A stretch of 64,000 bases of DNA, from the NCBI RefSeq assembly GCF_014851865.1, contig NZ_JACVAM010000002.1:620001-684000 (forward strand), given 5' to 3'. This stretch comes from Pseudomonas sp. PDM16 (GTDB taxonomy: Bacteria; Pseudomonadota; Gammaproteobacteria; Pseudomonadales; Pseudomonadaceae). Positions 56,821-64,000 of this stretch are shown here, piece after piece. The notes beneath the pieces were generated by a model. It saw nothing but the letters and a program-made list of their open reading frames with translations. It ran no database searches and was not told the origin of the DNA. The translations under genes were made by a program, and so were the position numbers. Numbering within the stretch: the stretch's first letter is position 1; each line of letters opens with the position of its first letter.

Positions 56821-56990
56821 GCAGCGCCAGCTCCCGAGCGCGACGCATGCGGAGCTCGGGAAGGTGATAGCGAGCGGCTGATGTCCAGTCGCCCGCTCTC
56901 GCCGATTCGCTCAACAGATTTCCGCTCAGCCCGTTAGCTTCATTCCCCCGCACCATTGCCCGCAGACAGCGCAGATCCAGGAAGGCCACG

Positions 56991-59900
56991 ATGTCGGACG
57001 CACAAGCCGCAACCCAAACACAGGACGTACTGGACAAGGCCGTCGCCGAAGGCGGCGCCTACGAGGTGCTGCACAAGCGCCTGCTGGATCAGGGGCAACG
57101 CCTGCGGCAGATTACCGAGAACCTCAACGGCCAGCGCCTGGAGGAGTTCGGCAGCAGCCAGATGGAAGTGGTCGGGCGGGTGCGTATCCGCACCGAGAAC
57201 AACTGCATCGCCCGCGACATCGTCCAGGTCGGCGACTGCCTGCTGTTCGGCTACAACGTTTTCCTCGGCCTGAAGAAGGAGACCGGCGTCGCCGACGTGT
57301 TCTCCCTCTATCGCCTGGTGGGCGAGGGCGATGCCTACGAGGCCGAACCGGTGCCGCTGGAGGGGACCTTCCTGGCCGCGCCCGGTTTCGTCAACGACTT
57401 CAACGAGCTGTACAGCTACTACAAGAACACCCGCCTGCTGCAGCTGGCCATCCGCGACGGCAAGCTGCTGGCGAGCTTCCAGATCGGCGAGCGGATCACC
57501 GATATCCGCGTGTTCCGCTGGTCGATTTCCCTCGACGGCAAGGACGTGCGCTACATCGACAACCGCGGCGAGCGCGATATCGCGCTGCCGGCGCCGTTCG
57601 ACTTTGAGTGGACCAAGGCCACCCGCGAGATGGTGGTGGAAGGCCGCCATCCGCACCTGAACATCCTCGACACCCTGTTCGTCGAAACCATCGGCGGCGA
57701 CCTCACCATCAAGGTCGAGAACAACACCGAGGACGGCCTGGGCATCTACCGCGAGGAGGTGCTGGACAAGACCCAGTCGCTGGACGACGCCCAGGTCGAG
57801 TTCGCCCGCCTCGGCAGCCTGGTGCTGCTCAAGGTGCTGCCGTACCGCGAGGAGCAGTGGCGCTACCTGGTGTACAACGGCCTCACCGGCAAGGTGGAAC
57901 GCATCGACGCCATCGGCCAGGCCTGCGTGCAGCTGCCGGAAGACCACGGGATCATCTTCCCCGGCGGTTACTACCTGCAGAACGGCGAGTACAAGACCTT
58001 CGAGCAGTCGATGGCCGGCATGCGCTTCAAGCGCGCCGTGCGCTCGCCCAATGGCGAGGACGTGCAGTACATCTTCTACCACCCCGAGCAGGGGCGGGCG
58101 GTGCTGCTGACCTACAACATGATCAATCGCCAGCTGCAGAACCCGCTGTTCGGCCACGGCTACGCGCGCCTGGAAGACGGGCGCACGGTGATCTTCGCCG
58201 CCGAAGGCGAGGAGCCGACCCGCATCCACCCGATGCAGATCTGGCAGACGCCGTTCTGCAGCGATGAATTCGCCGCCCGCCAGCCGGCGCGCAGCGGCTT
58301 CCTCGGTAAGATCGGCAATGCCGAGCTGGTGCGTGGTGTCTCCGATCTCTACGACCTGTGCCGCGAGATCGACGCGCCTTCGGTATCGGTGCAGCGCTAC
58401 AGCCTGCTGTGCCAGAACACCCGCCGCCTGTTCGACAGCTATCACTGGCTGAGCGGCGAGCCGCTGGCCGGCCTGGCGCCGCTGCTGCGCGAGATCGCCG
58501 CCACCTCCGAGCTGGTGCTGGACGAATACGAGAAGGTCGAGAGCATCCGCAAGCAGTCGGCCCAGGCCATGGTCGATGCCGAGAGTCGCCACAAGACGCT
58601 GCTCGATGGCCTGCTGCCGGACAGCTGGGATCAGGCGCAGAGCTTCGTCGACGGTCTCAACGGCATCACCGCCCAGCGCGGCCTGCTGCTGACCATCCGC
58701 GAATACCGCTATATCGATCTGCCGCGCCTGGATGCGATGGAAGCCGAGTTGCTGGCCGCCCAGGAGCGCACTTCCGCCGCCACCGCCACTTTCCTTGCCG
58801 GCGATGCCGCGCTGCAACCCTTCGTCGTGCGCCTGCAGGGCCTCGACGAGCAGGCGCAGAAGGCCGAGACCGTGGCCCAGCTGGCCGAACCGCTGGCTGC
58901 GCTGCAGACCATGGCCGCCGACCTGGACATGCTGTCTGGCCTGATGGCCTCGCTGAAGATCGACGATGCCACCCAGCGCACGCGCATCGTCGAGTCCATC
59001 TCCGAGATCTACGCCCGTCTCAACCAGGCCAAGGCCCGGGCCGAACAACGGCGCAAGGGTCTGGGTTCGAGCGAGACGGTGGCGCAGTTCGGTGCCCAGT
59101 TCAAACTGTTCAGCCAGGGCATCACCAACGCCCTCGGCCAGGCCCAGGACCCGGAGCGCTGCGACGAGCAGCTGGCCCGTCTGCTGGTGCAACTGGAGGA
59201 GCTGGAGAGCCAGTTCGGCGATCACGAGCAGTTCATCGGCGACATCCTGGCCAAGCGCGAGGAATTGCTGGAGACCTTCGAGGCGCACAAGCAGGCACTG
59301 CTCGACGAACGCCAGCGCAAGGCGCAGAGCGTGCTGGACGCGGCCAAGCGCATCCTCGACAGCCTGGCCCGGCGCACAGCCAAATTCACCCAGGCCGAGG
59401 AGCTTAACGCCTTCTTCGCTGCCGACCCGCTGATTCTCAAGCTGCGCGAGATGACCGGCCGCCTGCGCGAGCTGAAGGACAGCGTCAAGGCCGACGATAT
59501 CGAGGCGCGCCTCAAGGGTGCCCGCGACCAGGCCGTGCGCGCGCTGCGTGACAAGAGCGAGTTGTTCGAAGAGGGCGGCAACGTCATCAAGCTCGGCCCG
59601 CGCCATCGCTTCAGCGTCAACACTCAGGAGCTGGACCTGACCCTGCTGCCGCGCGGCGATCAGCTGTACCTGCACCTGACCGGCACCGACTTCCTCGAGC
59701 CGCTGGCCAATGCCGAGCTGGAGGCGCTCAAGCCGTTCTGGCAGGTGGCGCTGGAGTCCGAATCCGAGCACCTGTACCGCGCCGAATACCTGGCGGGCGA
59801 AGTACTGACTGCCGCCGACGAGGGGCGCGAAGGCCTTGACCTGGAACGCCTGAAATCCCTGCTGGCGCAGCCGGACGAGCTGGCCCGGCTGATCCGCGAC

Positions 59901-62249
59901 TTCGCCGCGCCGCGTTACAAGGAAGGCTACGAGAAGGGCATCCACGACCACGATGCCGCCGCCATCCTCGCCCAGCTGCTGCCGCTGCGCGACAGCGCCG
60001 GGTTGATGCGCTACGGCGCCGAGGCGCGTGCGCTGGCTTGCCTGTTCTGGTATCTGCAGCGCAATACCGATAGCGCCACCCAGTGGCCGGAGCGGGCGCG
60101 CACTAGCCGCCACATCATGCAGCTGTTCGGCCGTCGCGAAGGCCTGCAACAACTGCAGGGCGAGATCGCCGAGGCGCTGCAGGCTTTCCTCGCCGAGCAG
60201 CCTTTGGGCCTGGCCGCCACTGTGGTGGGCGAGGCCGCCGAGTATCTGGTGCAGGAACTGGCTGCCGAGCGTATCGAGTTCGTTTTCAGCAAGTACGCCA
60301 AGCAACTGCAAGAGGGTCTCAAGCTGCGCCTGCAGGGCGCGCGCATGTGGGACGACTACCAGCAAGCCTTGGCCAATCTTGACGGTCGCCCTGCGGCGCA
60401 ATGGGCGCTGGCCGACAACTGGCTGCGTGGCCTCTGCGCCCAAGATGAGTTCGCGCCGCTGGCTGGCTATGTCGCCGAGGCGGTGGCCTTGTCACTGCTG
60501 GCCGAGGGCTTCCCCGGCCGCGTCACCGAAGTGGATCTGCGCTTCACCGTTGCCAATCTGATGGGTGAGCACTCGCGCATCCAGGAGCGTCAGCTGGTGC
60601 TGGCGGTGGACGACCTGTTCGCTCGCCTGCGCCGCCACCGTGAATCCTTCCTGCCTGACCTGCAGCGTTACCAGGCGCTACGCCAGGAAGTGATCGGTCG
60701 CGAGCGCGCTGCGCTGCGCCTGTCCGAGTTCAAGGCCAAGCCGCTCAGTTCCTTCGTGCGCAACAAGCTGATCAACGACGTGTACCTGGGCTTTATCGGC
60801 GACAACCTGGCCAAGCAGATGGGCACCGCCGGCGAGAACAAGCGCACCGACCTGATGGGCCTGCTGATGCTCATCTCGCCGCCCGGCTACGGCAAGACCA
60901 CGTTGATGGAGTACGTGGCTCATCGTCTCGGCCTGATCTTCATGAAGATCAACGGCCCGGCCCTCGGCCACGAGGTGCGCTCCATCGACCCGGCCCAGGC
61001 GCCGGACGCCACTTCGCGCCAGGAGCTGGAGAAGCTCAACCTGGCCTTGGAGATGGGCAACAACGTGATGCTGTATGTCGACGACATCCAGCACACCCAC
61101 CCGGAATTCCTGCAGAAATTCATCTCGCTGTGTGATGGAACGCGACGTATCGAAGGCGTGTGGAAAGGGCAGACCAAGACCTACGACATGCGCGGCAAGA
61201 AGTTCTGCGTGATCATGTCCGGCAACCCGTATACCGAGTCCGGTGACGTCTTCAAAATCCCGGACATGCTGGCCAACCGCGCCGACATCTATAACCTCGG
61301 CGACACCCTGGGTGGCATGCAGGAAGCCTTCTCCCTCAGCTACATCGAGAACGGCCTGACCTCCAACCCGGTGCTGGCACCGCTGGCCACCCGCGACATG
61401 GCCGACGTCTATCGCTTCGTCGCCAAGGCCGAGGGTAAGCCGTTCTCCGCCAACGAGCTGAGCCACGGCTACAGCGGTGCCGAGATCAACGAGATCGTCA
61501 GCACCCTGCAGCGCCTGATGCAGGTGCGCGACGTGGTCGGACGGGTCAACCAGCAGTACATCGCCAGCGCCGCCCAGGCCGATCAGTACCGCAGTGAGCC
61601 GCCGTTCAAGCTGCAGGGCAGCTACCGCAACATGAACAAGATGACCGAGAAGATCAGCGCGGTGATGAACGACGCCGAGCTGCTGCAGCTGATCGCCGAC
61701 CACTACCAGGGCGAGTCGCAACTGCTCACCACCGGTGCCGAGGAAAACCTGCTCAAGCTGGCCGAGCTGCGCGGCAACATGACGGCGGAGCAGAGCGAGC
61801 GCTGGGCGCAGATCAAGCGCGACTTTCTGCGCAACAAGGCCATGGGCGGCAGCGACAGCGATGTCGGTGCCCGCGTGGTGGCCCAGCTCAACGACCTGGT
61901 GGAGGGTCTCCGTGCCCTCGGCGGCAATCTGCAGCGCGAGCCGCAGAAACAGCAGGACATTCCCTGGAACGAACTGCTGGCCGGTCTACAGCGCCTTGGC
62001 ACTTTGCAGCCGCAGGTCGAGGTGGAAGTGGTGGCGCCGCCGCAGCCGGGCATGCAAACCCTGCTGGAGAGCGTGGCCGGCACCCTGCAGAACAGCTTCC
62101 TGCCGCTGATGAACGCCATGGACAAGAAGATCGAAATCGATCTGCGCACGCACAATCGCATGGGTGATATGGCTCAGCGCCTGCGTGAGCTGGGCCAGTT
62201 CCTCGGTGCGCCGCAGCCACCTACCGAGCAGGGGCCGGAGAAAGCGTGA
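56991..62249 (+). CDS. Giant coiled-coil AAA ATPase (annotated in relatives as DNA repair ATPase)
   Basis: A 1752-residue protein. The N-terminal region (about 1-480) is beta-rich (ENNCIARDIVQVGDCLLFGY). About 480-870 is long coiled coil, and a further helical region follows. The AAA module is near the C-terminus: Walker A PGYGKT (residues 1298-1303), Walker B MLYVDD (Asp1364, Asp1365), sensor-like FCVIMSGNPY. A short coiled tail ends the protein. The label 'DNA repair ATPase' used for relatives has no clear basis in the sequence. Context (PspA, flotillin, rhomboid) suggests a membrane-associated remodelling ATPase. Its stop overlaps the rhomboid GTG start. Confidence 0.88.
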   Translation: MSDAQAATQTQDVLDKAVAEGGAYEVLHKRLLDQGQRLRQITENLNGQRLEEFGSSQMEVVGRVRIRTENNCIARDIVQVGDCLLFGYNVFLGLKKETGVADVFSLYRLVGEGDAYEAEPVPLEGTFLAAPGFVNDFNELYSYYKNTRLLQLAIRDGKLLASFQIGERITDIRVFRWSISLDGKDVRYIDNRGERDIALPAPFDFEWTKATREMVVEGRHPHLNILDTLFVETIGGDLTIKVENNTEDGLGIYREEVLDKTQSLDDAQVEFARLGSLVLLKVLPYREEQWRYLVYNGLTGKVERIDAIGQACVQLPEDHGIIFPGGYYLQNGEYKTFEQSMAGMRFKRAVRSPNGEDVQYIFYHPEQGRAVLLTYNMINRQLQNPLFGHGYARLEDGRTVIFAAEGEEPTRIHPMQIWQTPFCSDEFAARQPARSGFLGKIGNAELVRGVSDLYDLCREIDAPSVSVQRYSLLCQNTRRLFDSYHWLSGEPLAGLAPLLREIAATSELVLDEYEKVESIRKQSAQAMVDAESRHKTLLDGLLPDSWDQAQSFVDGLNGITAQRGLLLTIREYRYIDLPRLDAMEAELLAAQERTSAATATFLAGDAALQPFVVRLQGLDEQAQKAETVAQLAEPLAALQTMAADLDMLSGLMASLKIDDATQRTRIVESISEIYARLNQAKARAEQRRKGLGSSETVAQFGAQFKLFSQGITNALGQAQDPERCDEQLARLLVQLEELESQFGDHEQFIGDILAKREELLETFEAHKQALLDERQRKAQSVLDAAKRILDSLARRTAKFTQAEELNAFFAADPLILKLREMTGRLRELKDSVKADDIEARLKGARDQAVRALRDKSELFEEGGNVIKLGPRHRFSVNTQELDLTLLPRGDQLYLHLTGTDFLEPLANAELEALKPFWQVALESESEHLYRAEYLAGEVLTAADEGREGLDLERLKSLLAQPDELARLIRDFAAPRYKEGYEKGIHDHDAAAILAQLLPLRDSAGLMRYGAEARALACLFWYLQRNTDSATQWPERARTSRHIMQLFGRREGLQQLQGEIAEALQAFLAEQPLGLAATVVGEAAEYLVQELAAERIEFVFSKYAKQLQEGLKLRLQGARMWDDYQQALANLDGRPAAQWALADNWLRGLCAQDEFAPLAGYVAEAVALSLLAEGFPGRVTEVDLRFTVANLMGEHSRIQERQLVLAVDDLFARLRRHRESFLPDLQRYQALRQEVIGRERAALRLSEFKAKPLSSFVRNKLINDVYLGFIGDNLAKQMGTAGENKRTDLMGLLMLISPPGYGKTTLMEYVAHRLGLIFMKINGPALGHEVRSIDPAQAPDATSRQELEKLNLALEMGNNVMLYVDDIQHTHPEFLQKFISLCDGTRRIEGVWKGQTKTYDMRGKKFCVIMSGNPYTESGDVFKIPDMLANRADIYNLGDTLGGMQEAFSLSYIENGLTSNPVLAPLATRDMADVYRFVAKAEGKPFSANELSHGYSGAEINEIVSTLQRLMQVRDVVGRVNQQYIASAAQADQYRSEPPFKLQGSYRNMNKMTEKISAVMNDAELLQLIADHYQGESQLLTTGAEENLLKLAELRGNMTAEQSERWAQIKRDFLRNKAMGGSDSDVGARVVAQLNDLVEGLRALGGNLQREPQKQQDIPWNELLAGLQRLGTLQPQVEVEVVAPPQPGMQTLLESVAGTLQNSFLPLMNAMDKKIEIDLRTHNRMGDMAQRLRELGQFLGAPQPPTEQGPEKA

Positions 62250-62800
62250 CGGCCTGGCTGGTACCGCGCCTGCGCCTGCTGGCCGGCATCGCCGCGCTGA
62301 TGCTGGTGCTGCAGGTCGGCAACAGCCTCAGCGGCAACGCCTTCAATTTGTGGGGCGTGCTGCCTCGCCGTGTCGACAGCCTGCCCGGCATTCTCTTCGC
62401 GCCCTGGCTGCACGCCGGCTGGTGGCATCTGCTCAACAACCTGCCGGGGCTGATGCTGCTGGGCTGGCTGGCGCTGCTCGGTTCGCTGCGCCAGTTCCTC
62501 GCCGCCAGCGCCTTTATCATCGTCGGAAGTGGCCTGTTGGTCTGGCTGTTCGCCCGGCCAGGCCTGCACCTGGGCGCCAGTGGCTGGGTGTTCGGCCTGT
62601 GGGGCCTGCTGCTGGCCCGCACCTGGTTCGAGCGCAGCCTGGCTAGTTTGCTGATCGCCCTGCTGGTGCTGTTCTACTACGGCGGCTGGTGGCTCGGCCT
62701 GCTGCCGAGCCAGGGCATTTCCTTCGAATACCACCTGTTCGGTGCCCTGTGCGGCGTGCTGTTTGCTGCATTGAGTCGGCGCCGACGCCCTAGCCGATAG
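62246..62800 (+). CDS. Rhomboid-family intramembrane serine protease
   Basis: A 184-residue membrane protein with about six helices. Rhomboid signatures are all present: WWHLLNN in helix 2 (His and Asn), the catalytic serine in GASGWVFG, and the catalytic histidine in FEYHLFGALCG. Length is that of a minimal rhomboid core. The GTG start overlaps the stop of the giant ATPase (GTGA), so the two are made together. Likely substrate: a single-pass membrane partner, perhaps in the same module, by context only. Confidence 0.87.
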   Translation: MTAWLVPRLRLLAGIAALMLVLQVGNSLSGNAFNLWGVLPRRVDSLPGILFAPWLHAGWWHLLNNLPGLMLLGWLALLGSLRQFLAASAFIIVGSGLLVWLFARPGLHLGASGWVFGLWGLLLARTWFERSLASLLIALLVLFYYGGWWLGLLPSQGISFEYHLFGALCGVLFAALSRRRRPSR

Positions 62801-63051
62801 GCCGGGCTGATGGACTGGTTTGGCGAGGAACTGTGCCGGGCACTGCCGGCTGTCGGGATGCGTGAGGCTTTCGAGTGGGGGCGCGAAATGTCGTCGCATG
62901 TTTGTGGCAGCGAATGGCACGCTGAATGATGGCAATTTGAAGGCTTTTTCTGGCATCGCCGAGAAGGGCGACGTAAAGTGTTCGCCGTTTCTGACCGACC
63001 GTTTAGATATAGTTTCATGCTCTTTCTATCCGAGTGCCGCATAGGCGCATC

Positions 63052-64000
63052 ATGCAACTGAACCTCGCCACCCTAGTGATGCTGGACATCTATGTGCTCC
63101 TGCTGGTCAGCGTGCTGATGCTGCACGCCTGGACTCGTGGGCGCGACCGTACGCTGGGCTATCTGGCAGCGGCGCTGGTGGTAGGCTCTCTCGGGGCGCT
63201 GGTCGGCACGCTGCGTGGTCTGGGTTTCGATTGGGTTCCGGTGGTATTCAGCAATCTGCTGGTCCTGTTCAGTGCAGCTCTGGCTTGGACGGCCCTGCGG
63301 GTCTTTGTCGGGCACCCACCCAGTAGATGGGGCATGGCCGCGGGCGGATTGCTCTGGCTTGGTCTATGCCTGCTGCCGGCATTTCACCAGTCGCTGTCGG
63401 TCCGTATCACGGTAGGGTCGCTGTTGATGGCGCTGTACGCGGTTCTGGGTGCCTGGGAGTTGTGGCGCAGCCGGTTGCAGCTGGAGGTGGACTATCGGCC
63501 CACTCTCGCTCTGATGCTGTTGCATGCGGGCTTCTATGTCGTGCGGGCCTTTCTCGACAGGGACTTGCCGTTCGACCCCGAGGGGCAGAGCACTCCTTTC
63601 TTTTCCCTCGTGGTGCTGGAGACCCTGCTGTACGCCATCGGCCTAGCCTTCGTCACCCTGTCGATGGTCAAGGAGCGCGCCGAGCTGCTCTACAAGAGTG
63701 CAGCACTGCGCGACCCGCTGACCGGCATCGGCAATCGCCGAGCTTTCGTCGGTGCGGCTGGTCGCCTGCTAGCCGATTGCGCCCGCTTGCGCAGGCCCGC
63801 GGTGCTTCTACTGTGCGACCTGGACCACTTCAAGAGGGTCAACGATAGCTTCGGTCATGCGGCTGGTGATCAGGCTCTGGCCGATTTCGGCCAGATCCTG
63901 ATGGATCGTTCCCGTCAGCATGATCTCTGCGCCCGTATCGGCGGTGAGGAGTTCGTCTGTCTGCTGGCCGGTGCCGATGCCGCCGCGGCTCTTTCTCTTG
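63052..64000 (+). CDS. Membrane GGDEF diguanylate cyclase (3' end cut by window)
   Basis: About 316 codons visible. Residues 1-195 form a membrane sensor of six or seven helices (LATLVMLDIYVLLLVSVLML; LGYLAAALVVGSLGALVGTL). A GGDEF domain follows, with GGEEF at 297-301 and RQHD as an inhibitory site just before. The catalytic half is present; the end of the domain lies outside the window. The 251 bases before it (62801-63051) hold nothing I recognise. Confidence 0.9.
   Translation, partial: MQLNLATLVMLDIYVLLLVSVLMLHAWTRGRDRTLGYLAAALVVGSLGALVGTLRGLGFDWVPVVFSNLLVLFSAALAWTALRVFVGHPPSRWGMAAGGLLWLGLCLLPAFHQSLSVRITVGSLLMALYAVLGAWELWRSRLQLEVDYRPTLALMLLHAGFYVVRAFLDRDLPFDPEGQSTPFFSLVVLETLLYAIGLAFVTLSMVKERAELLYKSAALRDPLTGIGNRRAFVGAAGRLLADCARLRRPAVLLLCDLDHFKRVNDSFGHAAGDQALADFGQILMDRSRQHDLCARIGGEEFVCLLAGADAAAALSL

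Noticed and set aside
56940..60443. 1167-codon open frame on the minus strand
   Set aside because: Antisense shadow of the giant AAA ATPase gene, whose plus-strand frame has clear AAA motifs.

Overview
The window is GC-rich, tightly packed bacterial chromosome that reads as Pseudomonas sensu lato. The gene families point to a mendocina/oleovorans-like lineage. Supporting signs are the Entner-Doudoroff genes edd and pgl, CcoG, a selD-mnmH pair, an AroP permease, homogentisate-pathway genes, many c-di-GMP enzymes, and intergenic repeats of a type common in pseudomonads. No rRNA, tRNA, CRISPR array, insertion sequence or prophage was recognised. Genus-level placement is inferred from gene content only.

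Layout. (1) 1-11851, minus strand: a five-gene unit for a 2070-residue repetitive surface/secreted protein. In transcription order it holds a Sec-exported HlyD-like adaptor, a GAF-domain HlyD adaptor, a site-2-protease/HlyD fusion, the giant protein (LEPR-type motif plus DUF4347) and a TolC-like lipoprotein cut by the window edge. No ABC ATPase is visible. (2) 11984-17343: a coiled-coil membrane protein, a MocR-type regulator, ccoG and an RTX-repeat protein. (3) 17570-22417: a sulfite-reductase haemoprotein with its DUF934 partner, then a GGDEF/EAL protein. (4) 22639-26727: the homogentisate route of tyrosine catabolism (hpd, hmgA, fumarylacetoacetase, maiA). (5) 26728-28573: an 850-bp repeat-filled gap and an AT-richer orphan gene, the most accessory-looking stretch. 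(6) 28706-35557: an Lrp-type regulator, a fused indolepyruvate:ferredoxin oxidoreductase, a leucine/phenylalanine-type dehydrogenase and AroP, so amino-acid catabolism again. (7) 35639-44983: a chemoreceptor, a YdjM-like membrane hydrolase, edd-pgl, YCII and VOC proteins, ArfB, a DRE-TIM metallolyase-like protein and a PAS-GGDEF cyclase. (8) 44980-50874: a PhnCDEE-like ABC transporter divergent from selD-mnmH, best read as selenium-oxyanion uptake linked to selenophosphate and selenouridine synthesis. (9) 50924-52120: a class III CoA-transferase. (10) 52335-62800: a membrane-stress module holding a YjfI-like protein, PspA/IM30, a YqiJ-like OB-fold membrane protein, flotillin, a TerB-like protein, a 1752-residue AAA ATPase and a rhomboid-like protease, preceded by a 22-bp-spaced direct repeat. 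(11) 63052-end: a membrane GGDEF protein cut by the window edge.

The two places most likely to hold poorly described biology are the ABC-less export operon at 1-11851 and the PspA-flotillin-AAA-rhomboid module at 52335-62800.
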